From: Rachycentron canadum
Lineage: Eukaryota > Chordata > Actinopteri > Carangiformes > Rachycentridae
DNA: 64,000 nt
NCBI GenBank assembly: GCA_038496675.1
Contig: CM076654.1
Location: forward strand, 12,143,497 to 12,207,496
Direction: 5' to 3'
Shown here: one piece after another, positions 50,752-62,400 of the stretch
Numbering within the stretch: the first letter of the stretch is position 1
Layout of the letters: the number at the start of each line of letters is the position of its first letter
The notes under the pieces: model-generated
Databases searched by the model: none
Seen by the model: only the letters and a program-made list of their open reading frames with translations
What the model was told of the DNA's origin: nothing
Position numbers and translations under genes: made by a program

Positions 50752-53700
50752 CTAGAAAATACTGAAGACAATTAGAATAAATATTACCAAGAAAAAAATT
50801 TTTCTTAACAAAATATGGAACGATGTTAAAGCACTGTAACCACAGCATGCACTTTGATGTGGTAAGGTGTCAAGGCAAAACCAGAATAGCTGCAACCACA
50901 AAATATTTAAGGGGAAACGAACAGACCGATTGCTGCTCAGTTACATAATGTCAAACTTCAACGAACTGGAAATAAAGACATGTAGAGCCTGACACTTAAC
51001 ATAGAACATGCAAAATTACAAAGTGAAACATAGAACAGAACCATTGTTTTAGAGCAGCTGCTTTAAACAGTGAAATTAAAATCCTGGTGGGAGAGGAACA
51101 CACACATACATGCATGGCCCAGCAAACCTTTCCATCTGGTGTGGAGAAGGAAGATATGACATGTTTTGTTTGTCAGTGTCACACTGTCAGTCTTTGTTGC
51201 ATCCACTTACTCTCTGACCCTCACACATTTCAGTTATGGAGAAACATTCCCGTAGCTAAGTGTCTGATATGCTGTGAGGTCTGGTTTTTCCTGGTTGTGA
51301 TATTAGTTCCCAGTGGATTGATGACATACTTTTTTATCTTTGGCAATTTGTGGAATGACAGCAAAATCAAATGTGGTTTGTTTAGTTATTGTTGTGTTAA
51401 TGTTTATAGTAAGAGGCCAAAGCAGCATAAACGCATTTTCAAAACACTTCATCTAAGGCTCATTTGACACTAACGAATAGTTACATCTCTCATAAAATTC
51501 CTTCCAGTTCTCAGTAACATAAAGGTGTCTCAATGAAACAATAGCTTGCTTGTTTAGAAGCCTAAAATTTCCTTTGACAATTTAAAATCTCCAGAGAAAA
51601 GTTTTGAAAGCATCTGAATTAAATTAGGCTCTGTTTCTCATTCACTTTCCGGCAGGCATCTTATTTTTTCTGACTCTTACCTTGTGACCCCAACACATTT
51701 CCATGCTGGTGTTTCCAGTTATAGCTGCAGTGTAATCGAGGCTACAGCACACAGGAATGATAGTGACGTATCTGAAATACCAACTGGATACCCCTGCATT
51801 TTCCTCCCTTCTCTAGGTGCCTCATTTCAATGCCTTTGATTGCGTAAGTGAGATCATTGCTGCCCTCGGATCAGCTTTTATATCAAGGAATACTTTGGTT
51901 GGTACTGACGGGATACTTGTTGACTTGCTGGACTATTTACCATAATGTGTCCATGGAAACTCCAATCTAGATGTTTGGCATAGACATACTGCTGACAGTC
52001 TTACTGAGTCAAAAAAAAGGTGATGTGAACTGATATTAGGATTTTCTTTTAGCAGTTGCTTTTGGTTGAGCCTTTCAAGCAGACCTGCTAAAGCAGCATG
52101 CAAATCCCCCCTGGATTTGCATGCTGCTTTACTTGACTACAACCGCCCATCTATGTATCTCCCATATATGTCGCATTCATGTATAGTTTTTATCAGTAAA
52201 GTCTGATGGTACACCCTGGACAGGTTGCCAGTCTTTTACAGGGCTTTCATATAGACAAGCAATCTATTCACCATCAACATCATCAACCAAAATATGCATG
52301 TCTTTGAACTGTGGGAGGGAGCTCAAGGGAGCGCACAAACAGCACAGGGAAAACATGCAAAATGAAACGTATGAAAGCTGCAGGTATAGTTGTGATACTG
52401 CTAAGAATAGGATTTAGCATGTTTCCCTGAACTGTAATTTTATAGCACAAAATCTTTTTTGCTTGGACAAGTGCATGAATAGTATTAACCTTGTGATACA
52501 GGTGGATTTGTCATAGGTGAGAAATGAACTATTTGCCAGTGGCTGAACAGCTGTTTGGACCCGTTAACATCCTTTGATAGAGGAATTACCGTGGCAAAGC
52601 GACTTCTTTTATTATTAATTTTATTGTATTAGTTAGATTGCCTTTTATCCTCAAATCTTTCCTACATAGACAGCAAGAATCACACACCTTTCCAAGCTCC
52701 AACTGAAGCTTGCTGTTGTCCTGTGTTTCCTTTTCGGCACTCTCCCCCTACGTCAGAAAGTTTCCAATGAATTTCTTCCAGATGGTTTTGTGTAACAAAG
52801 CATCTGGTGCATCAGGTTGAAGTAGCTGTATCTCTACAGTGATGTGTTACTAGCTACTACAAGGCTGTCTGTTCAAATTTACTGAGGTGAAGGACATGAA
52901 CCTCCCTGAGGAAGTTTCTAGAAGAGGTTGCTCTGAAAGGAATGTGAGGGTGCTGACATTCACACATCTTTGGTTGCTGCAAAGTTTATTTAATCTTTAA
53001 TTTATGATAAGTCGCGTTTTTCACGTTTTCACATTGTTTGAGTTAAATTCATTTGTCTTGTGGCTTTAACAGTTTACTGTTATTGAGGAAATTCACTTCT
53101 GAATTCTGAATTTAGACGAAAAAAAAAAACGATATTGATATTAGGAGGAAGTGCTAAGCCACTTCTGGGTAAGTGGCTTAGTAATTTAAGAGTGTGGATT
53201 GTTACAGGTTTGTTCCTCAGATGACCTTTTGGGGAGCTCATGGCTCAAAGTGGCATTAAGAATATCAAACACCAAGACTATCAGATTGATACAGGTCCTT
53301 TATACTAAAAGCAGCTGCCTTCAAAAGCATTCATACATTGAAAGAGACCACAATTTTCAGCTCTAGCAACTCAAGTTTCATAGTTTGACACAGACATGGT
53401 AAGACTCTGTCATAGCTGATGACAGAAACCTCTCCATGTTGGGCTTTCTGCTAAGAGCTCAGGTTTAGTTGTAATTCACCATAACCACAGTTTCTCTCAA
53501 CCACAGTAAGATCTAAAAAATTTACTGTATGGCTTAGTGGTTTTGAAGGGCTGTATAAATATCAGCAAACACTTTGGAAAAGCTTGTTTATTCTTATCTG
53601 CACGGTTTTGGCAAACAGGCATAATCTATAATAAACATGAATATTTATATATCAAAACCAGACATTCTTCAAATGTTGAAATGGAAAAAAATGTGGTTCA

Positions 53701-56386
53701 TAATTCACCCTTTCTCTCTTCCTTCCTCCTCCCTCGTTCCAGAGCCTCCAGTGTTCCCAAACCTCCTCCTGTGGCACCAAAGGTACTGTAACACAGTATG
53801 TCACTAAAATAACACACCATTTTACACACTTCAGTGTACAGCATGTAAAAAAACAGTCTTCTTAATGCACGGTACACCAGGTGACCCCTCCAATGTTTTA
53901 CATTTTATGTTGTGACCCTATGTTATAATAAAAAATGATATTTTTTGCTTATCAATCTACACTCAATATCCCTTAATGACAAGGTGAAAATTAAAAATGA
54001 AACACTTAAATATCACTGACATAAGTATTCAGTCCCTTATCTATGACATTTAAATATAGTTTGGGTGCCTCCCATTTCTCTTGATCGTTGGGATGCTACA
54101 CTTTGATTCCACCTGTGGTGATTGATGAGAAATGATTTCCAAGGGCACAGACTTGTCCATATAAGGTCACAGCTGCCAATGGATATCAAAGCAAACACCA
54201 AGTCATGAGGCCAGAGGCCCATAGAGCCTCTCTATAGGCATAGAAGGCATAGATCTAACCTCAAAGATTATCAAGAGAAATGGGCTAAATTTCAACTGTC
54301 ATAATTAAATTCAAGTCGATTTGACCACATAAAGACAAACAAATGTAAGTCACCTGGGGTATGTTCTAAGTCCATCAGTTACTACACCCTTCTGAAACGG
54401 TGCCATCCACACTTTTTGTTGCATGTTGTCTTGATTTGTTGCTGGATGTTTCTTCTGCCATTATTACATATACATTACATATGTTTTCATAGAAATTAAA
54501 ATTATACTGATGTGTCCTGATGTGTCAAAGAAATTCACAGAATTATTTACTTAGGCTCAACATGCTTAGGTTTTTACAGCATTAAAAAAAATGGAATCAG
54601 ACTTTATAATTTGGACAAGCACATATCCATAAATCATAACCTGGGATGCATCAGTATAGTGTGTGTTGTGATGTGATTTATTTTTGTGTGTATCTGCATG
54701 TTCTTCTCTCACGCCGATAGGACGACAGATCAGACATCATAAAACCAGTGGCTCTCACCCACCCTCCTCCTCCACCCCATCCCCACCCCTGTCCTTCCGC
54801 CGTCCCCTACAATAAAGCCCCCAGACCATACGGGGGCTGTGGATCAGAGAGCGATTACCCTCCGTCACAATCACCATTTGCTGCTTTCATCCCATCCCCA
54901 TCCTCTGCCTTCACTCCAGCCTCTGCCCACACCAGCCCTCCTCCTCCTCTTCCACCTCCTATCTCTTACCCATCCTCTCCCTCTTCCTCCCCTGGCCTTG
55001 TTCCACCTCAGCCATCAGTGTATAACACACCAATCAACCTATACTCCACTGAGAACGCCTGTGAGGTGGCCATGGGGCAGAGGCGGGGCCTATTGGAGAG
55101 TCAGGGTGGAGCCTTGCCACTTCAGTTTAATGGGTGAGTGGCGGTCTCTCCAGCCAATCAGATTAATCAGTTCTTAGTCCTTCCCATCTTTCTTTATCTC
55201 AGTTCTGTTCAAGCTGTCAAATGGGATATAGGGTAATTTACATCATATAATTTTTACTGTTACAGTTTTATGAATAGGGTGTTCCGAAATATCAATGTGT
55301 GCAGTAGCCACACCGTTTGTTTGAGATAGATGGAAAATGAAAATTTATGCCACCAGTTTCACGTTTTGAAGTCTGCTCTTAGTTAAACAAGTACTTGGTT
55401 ACGTAAAAATCCACTCCTGTAATGATTTACAAACATGGTGTTTTGCCAAGCCTATTTCAAACTTTATGTTCCTGACTGAAAGTTGTTTATTCTACACAGC
55501 CCCCTCATCCGGCTTTCCAGGCTCCCAACTTAAAATTTTGAAATCTTGGCAGTGATTTTCAAAGTTCGTACACATCATTAAATCAGGCTCAAATGTCTGT
55601 TGGTGTTTTGTTCTGAGGAAAATATTAAACAACTAGAGTGGCACTCAGTGGAGCACATACCTCCACCAAGACCAAACAATCCTACATGACTTTTGTTGTC
55701 AAGTATAGCTTCATTTATTTATTGTCTTTAATCCTTATGCAAGACAGCTGTATGGTTTTTTATTACCTGTTGATGATGACGTTAGCAGTATTCACCTCAT
55801 TGAGCCCTACAGCTGCATGAGTTGTCTCATTGCTATGTTGAATCAAATACTGCGTTCCTAAATGCTGCTGGCGCCATATGCACGGTTACTTACTATTGAG
55901 TAAGTACAACCCTCTGTGTAATGCACATTCAGCATTTTCTTCAACCAGATCTCGATTATTATTGTTAGCATTATTATCGGTATTATTATTGGTAGTATTA
56001 TTATTACAAACAGATTGCATAAATATGTCTGATTTTCTACACTGAGATCCAAAGAGAATCCAAAAAAGCCCCTATTTCACAATGTTAAGTGCTTAAAAAA
56101 ATCAGGGATCTGTTTCAGATCAGCACCTAAATTGAATGTGTTTGAAGTATTGTGCAAATCAGTTCAATATTTTTTGCGTAATTCTGCTGATAAACAAACA
56201 ATCAAACAAATAAACCAACAAATGGACACAAAAACATAATATAATCTTCCTGGTGGAGGAAGCAAAGGAACATTTAAATGAATGGTTTTAACTAGGCAAG
56301 TCTTGTTATGCTACCCTGGTTGAGTCTTGTTTATTATAGTCTTGAAATGTGTCTCAACTTGGCTCTATGCAGCTTGTTTGGTTGAC

Positions 56387-56424
<38 letters not shown>

Positions 56425-59400
56425 GCCTGTGTCACCGTTAGTTATTTTTGTACTGTGTCATGTTAGATAAGTTAAACTACCAGTCTGAAAACATTGACAT
56501 GTAAGCAAACTAAAATGGCTTATTGCATCATTTGTTTACTGGAGCAACTTGGGAAGGAAATTCTGTACTGAAAGATGCGTAGTACCTGTTTTGTTGTCTT
56601 CAGACCTGATAGACACTCAGCTGACATTAAGTTGTCTGTATTTAAAATCATTAAATTTAGTATTTTTTATTTTGAATTTAAAAAGGGATGTAGAACTAAA
56701 CCTAGAAGAAATATAATAGCAACAAATAAAATATCCTGAGTGTGTTATTAGGTTAAGTTATTGAAATTCGCTCCCATCTTTCATTTTTTTTTGGTGACTG
56801 TTCTTTCTATTTCTTTGCTTTCATTTTATCCTGAATCATTCATGATATTCTATGAAGACACGTCTTTGCTTTTCTAAGTGAAAGTGGACCTCTCCCACTA
56901 TGAATCTTTCTTTTCGCTGTTGCAGCTGCACATTTCAACTATATTATCTTTCTCACACATTTGAAGACCCTTATTGAATGTTTCCTTCTTTGGCTTGGTC
57001 CCACTTCCTTTTCTTTCTATATATCTGTTAATTCATCATGTTCAATTTTTCAATCTGCCCCCCCCGTTTCTTTCACAACCACACCTCTGCTCTCTCCAGA
57101 GGCATAGTGAGTATAACTATGCAATGATGCTATGACTAAGCTGTGTATATATAGCCTCCATTGGTAATTCAAGCTGTGTGGTATTCTCTTGGCTCTTCTA
57201 GAAAAACGGTCAGTCAGTAAAGGATTGAGGCTTGAATCCATGTAGATTTACAAATACACTGTTGCCCTTCACGGACTAATGGACATTCATCAAGACATTT
57301 ATCCTTGCTTTTTCCATCATTCTTTAATTTCACATTTTCACTCTTTTTGCTAATTTCTTTGGGGAACACATTGACTGAAAGATCCATGGTTTCTCTTTCT
57401 GTGAGACACCAGCGATCTGCACAATATTATCTTACACCATGCAGTCATTTACACACGCACAAACACTCCAGCTGAATTTCAGTAGGGTACATAACCTTCT
57501 CCAAGTATCACAGTTGACATTTATTAAAGCTTGATCTTAATTTAGAATTGATATGCTTTTGCTTCTTTTCACTTCAACATTTCTATCTGAATGGTTTAAG
57601 CTTTTATCGTCCTCTTTGCTTATGTAGCAAATGAAAGATGTTTTAACTATTACAGTAGTTTCACAGTAGAGGTAAACATGCAGACTCAATCCGACTGGTG
57701 ATCAATATACAGTAAATCATATGATGTTGTAAAGGTAATATACATAATTATGCAGTGGCTCTTTTTGAGGAAGCCCTTTCCAGCACGTGATACAGTATTT
57801 GAGATGTATTCTTGCTCTCTTTATACCCAGCAGTGAATCTTTTCACTTCTTTGCTTTGAGAGAGATTCACACAGACTTACACAACTAGACAGCATGTGTT
57901 CATCCTTGCGGCTTGCTTGCCTGTTTGCATGCTATCAATGTGCTTTGTGGTTCGTTTCAGAGGGGATTTTTAAATAAAATGACCAAAATATGGACATGTG
58001 TGTCAGTTCTCTGTTTTTCTCTCTTTCTTCCAAACCTTGTTTTTTTTGGCTTTGCAGACTGCGGCACCTCCTCCAGTCACAAAGTTAGTCTCTGAAGCAT
58101 GTCAAATTATGCCTGTTCTCCTTTTTACCTGTCCATCTCTGTGTGCGTCTTTGTTTGAATGCTGTCATGACCTTTGCATTATGAGTTTCCATTCCAATCC
58201 ATTTGCTCATTAGTTTGCTGCAGAAACAGATTTTTTTATATGACAGATTTCATATTTTGGCAGATTACTTAAGGTAATAAACTTAGTTGTAAATTGTAAC
58301 ACACACATTCAATTAATTAGAATGAATCCAAACCTTTTCATTTAATACAATGTGCTGAGGTGACAGAATATTTTTACCTCAACCATAAATCACAAACACT
58401 GATTGATTGACTCAGTGGCACATTCTCATACACATTCACACACACAGACTACATTGTGTGACACTTCCAGTAAGTAACTGTACTGTAACTGTAAGTGTGT
58501 GACCAGGCTCACATAGAGCTGTCAACACTCCCACACCAACATAACTGCTGCTGTGACAGGAATGTGTTGAGATCATAAATCATTCCATTCAATGTGCTAG
58601 GTGAGTGTGTAGGCAAGTGTGTTTATTTATAGGTGATTTATCGACAGCAGTGCCAGAAAAAGTCTTTAATGCTCATATATGTATCTGTTTGTGTGTTTAG
58701 TATGGGAGCTGATTTATTGACAGCAAATTAACAATGGGCCTGTCAGCACCCTGATGCCAAGAAAACTGTAGCTACACACTCATATTACTCTTCATGAACT
58801 CACATGAACACAAACCACACATGTTGGATCATAACTATGCTGCGTACTCATTGCAACAGAAGTGCATGTTTTTGAGCACCATTTGAGGGGGGGGGAGAAA
58901 TACACACCTTAACAGTGTCCAAAAAAGTCAAATGAATGACTCTCTATTATCTCTATAGAGTTACAGATGAGTGAACAGCTCTCCCATGTGGTCGAGAATA
59001 GAACTGACTTCTCTCTTTTCTCATTAAAGTCTCTTTTTGTCATATTGATGCCTCCATGGATATTTTGGCTTTTGGCTTTATGCATGCATTTGCAGTTGTA
59101 GTTCATAAGTTAATTTTTGTTTTTCTTCATAATATTTCTGCTAATTTTCAATTCTTAACATTCGTTTTTAATAATTCTTAAGTTAACCACATCTTCACAT
59201 TTCTATCTCTTCTCTGGTGCCTGTCTTTGACTTGCCTTTAGTGGACCTCAAGGTATTTTGAAGTAAGTCTTTTCACATAATTCTGTTGTATCCTTATTAT
59301 TGTTATGAATATTTCTATTTTATTTTCCCCTGCCTTTATTTTGTCTTTGTTTTCTTCTGTCCTATTTTTCTCTGTCATTGGTTTTCAAGAAAACCCCAGC

Positions 59401-62400
59401 CACCAAGGTATCACGATCTAGATAAAATAAATGTAACAGTGTGGTGGTTTTTCCAATTTGTTTTTTTTTTTTTTTTTTTTTTTAAATGTTTTTACCATTT
59501 TGCCATTTCATTTCACTGTCATCATCTAACAGTTTCATCAAGTTCCTCTGACCAAATAATAATGTGAGAACGTAAACTGTACCTAAATTATCCTAAATTA
59601 ATTTTCTTGATTGAAAGTAATCTCAAAACAAAACTGAATATTAAAACTTAATAATAATACTAATAATATGATATAACACACTGTGGTAGATAGACCCACT
59701 TATGGCCTACTTACAGTACTATGTCTCGTACTAAGAAGTATAAAATGTTTTATAGCTTCCTAAGTTATACATTTCACTGTAATAGCTTATAATACCTCAG
59801 AGGAAACTGCATCAATCACATTCTTTCTTGCTTTGATCGATATATGAGAGGCAGTGTGTAAAATTAAAATCCCATTTTCTGATGTCATCCATCCTGTTCT
59901 TCCAGAGCTCCCAGGAAACACGTTGTGGACACAGATATCCATTTTTACCATGTGCCTACTCATGCTGATGCCAGCAGGAAGCGCATAATGGAGGACACGG
60001 AGGACTGGCGCCCGCGCACCGGCACCACCCAGTCCAGATCGTTCAAGATTCTGGCTCAGATCACTGGCACTGAGCATGGTACATCACTGACTGACTGAAG
60101 TGCATGCACTCACTGCCTGTGCAGAGTCATTACATGAACTACACCTGAGCTAGTGATCACACACCTGAGGGCAGTCAATCCTACATAGATAGGGCACACA
60201 AACGCAGCTAAGTCATGATGCTAACTGTTTAGCATATCATTTATTTCTAAATTGAACAAAACATTTTTGTTGAAAACAAAGGCCTTTAAATTCTTTTAGA
60301 GTGCACTCATTAATATTTCCATTTTTTCCCTTGTAGCTCAAGATGAGGAAGCTGACAAAGCCAAGAAGACAAAGTAAGTGCATGACAATGAAAATGCTGA
60401 CTTATTGAAGATTGTGGTTTCAATAAGTCTAGTCTGCCTATATGTTGTTGTATGACTAATTGCATTGTTGGAATAACAATACATATTCCAGAAAATCTCA
60501 TCTTCTGTTCAGTTGAGTCTTGAGTTCACTGTTCTTTCATTTAACCTGCTCAGCCGACTGCATCAAGCATAAACAGTATAGTCTACACTTATGCAGCAGC
60601 AGCAAATCAGGCTCTAAATCTCTGTTGCACAGTTCTGGCAAATGTATTGATGCTATGTTGGTTCTTCCTGTCTAGACAGGAGAGGGAGGATCACATTTGA
60701 TCCATTAAGTCAAAAGCCCAGACCGCTGTGCACTGTACTGTATGTTGATTCTTGGTAGCTCCAAAAGATCAGAAAGCAATTTTGATGAAATTCCCCTCTC
60801 AGTTCGCTGAAGGTTGATTTTGAATATCATCATAGCAATCTCTCAGTGTTTCCATCTGTGCTTACCCCGTGGTTGTTTGGTTGCGGATGTGACAGCAGTG
60901 CAGTGCTGCATGTTGTTTAAGCTGTGAATGCAATGTTGACAATGGTGGCTTTCCTGTGGTCTTGTTCCCAGTTTGATGTGATCCATTGGCTGTCCATTTC
61001 TTTTGGTGGTTTGTGTGCGTCTGTGTTTACGCATGTTAACGTGGATGTTCCTGCTAACTGTGGGTGTCGGTGTGAGGCCTTGTGGTTAAAATAATTCATA
61101 ACTTGAGCTCATACTGACCATGATTCATGACAAAATGAAGAAGGATGCTGGAAATGAGTAGTGAACTGTGGATAATCCCTACAGCTCACTTTCTTTCTTT
61201 ATATTGATTGCTGTCATTTTTCATTCTGATGATGGCCACAATACTGCCCATATTCACTACATCAAAATGTTTGCTGTGTATAATCAGATTTTGTTTTTGG
61301 TATAAGCTGCTTCTGTATCATCAAGCTATTCTTGTGGTTTGGCTTACAGTGTGTCTCATCACACATCGCAGGGCAACTATGTTTCCTAAATCCTTCTTTT
61401 CTCTCTGTTTTACTGTGTTTTTCCATTTGTCTTTCCTCTTACTCTTGTGACCTGGATGGCAGAGTGAACAAGCCCACCACTCGGTTAGTGATTGGCCCTA
61501 AGTACAACGAGCTGAGAGACTGGCACCATGGAGTGTCTGCTCGCACCCTCAATGTCCAGTAGACTGTGTGCATTTCTGTGTGCATCTGTCTACCTGTGTA
61601 TGTATACACGTGATCAGTTTGACTGCTGGACATTGTTGTTAATTTGTTGGGCTGTTGCTGGGATACAAGCTTGTGGACTAATGGGAATATAGGAAGTAAA
61701 AGGAAAAATTGTGCAATTGGATCTTGGAAAAGAACTGTTACGTCTGTGTCTCTGTGTGTGTGTGTCTCTATGTGTGTGTGTCTGTGTGCACATGTGTGCG
61801 TGGAGTTGTTAGTCACTATTATTTTATGTGCCTGCACTGTGCCGGCGTCATTCAGACCTTTATTTAAGCGTTGCCTACTTTCTGGGCCCACTCCACTGAT
61901 TCCAACCCCCAAGGTATAGATGCCTATGTACACACTTGGTGTGTTTCTACTTTCACCTCATTATTCTTCAATTTTGAGTTTCATTTATGTGCGTTTGTGT
62001 TATTTTGTGTATCATGTCACAGATTTACATGATAAGACACTATCTTCATACTATTAAATACCAAAGCATGGTGGTGATGGGAGACAAGAGATGCAGAGTT
62101 TTCAAATAAAAATGTAAAATCCAGAGGGCTCTAATGAAGACGTCTGAACATACTGAGTCAGCTATACAAAAAAAACAAAACAAAACAAAAAATGCATGCA
62201 TAACCTGGAGATCTTTACAGTAAATGAAATAAAAAAGGACTTAACAAATGTACCACATAACTAGGCTGCTGTTTCTCCCTCATTGTCCTCAGTACCATTG
62301 TAATGTAGACTTGAATAAGGGGGAAGAGTTTGGAGTGCATTACACACAGTTATGTATGTTCCTTTATGTTAATTGGAGGGGGAATAAATGTATGTTTTGG

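Larger units (their letters stand above)
36882..53742 (+). other. Large pdlim5 intron (about 16.9 kb)
   Basis: Holds several dispersed repeats, a diverged minisatellite, an orphan exon-like ORF, hairpins and microsatellites listed separately. No further exon with matching phase was recognised. Confidence 0.7.
55134..59905 (+). other. pdlim5 intron with possible microexons
   Basis: Holds an interrupted dispersed repeat (55635-56266), a 31-base poly-A (56391-56421) and three small exon-like segments at 57100, 58058 and 59242. Confidence 0.65.

Noticed and set aside
54839..55177. Second frame rich in His, Pro and Leu over the pdlim5 linker exon
   Set aside because: A shadow of the true frame, which has matching splice phases and PDLIM5 motifs.
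60917..61099. Minus-strand frames at 60843-61099 and similar 60-100 codon frames elsewhere
   Set aside because: Random-looking composition, no splice context and no recognisable motif.
20292..61562. Assignment of the second gene to ldb3, the usual OPN4 neighbour
   Set aside because: FYHVPTHADAS and EDTEDWRPRTGTTQ are PDLIM5 features; LDB3 has a different block there.
61855..61914. Possible pdlim5 exon reading PLFKRCLLSGPTPLIPTPK
   Set aside because: The border AAG|GTATAG and open frame are tempting, but the acceptor tract is weak and the exit phase (0) does not fit the next exon at 62965.
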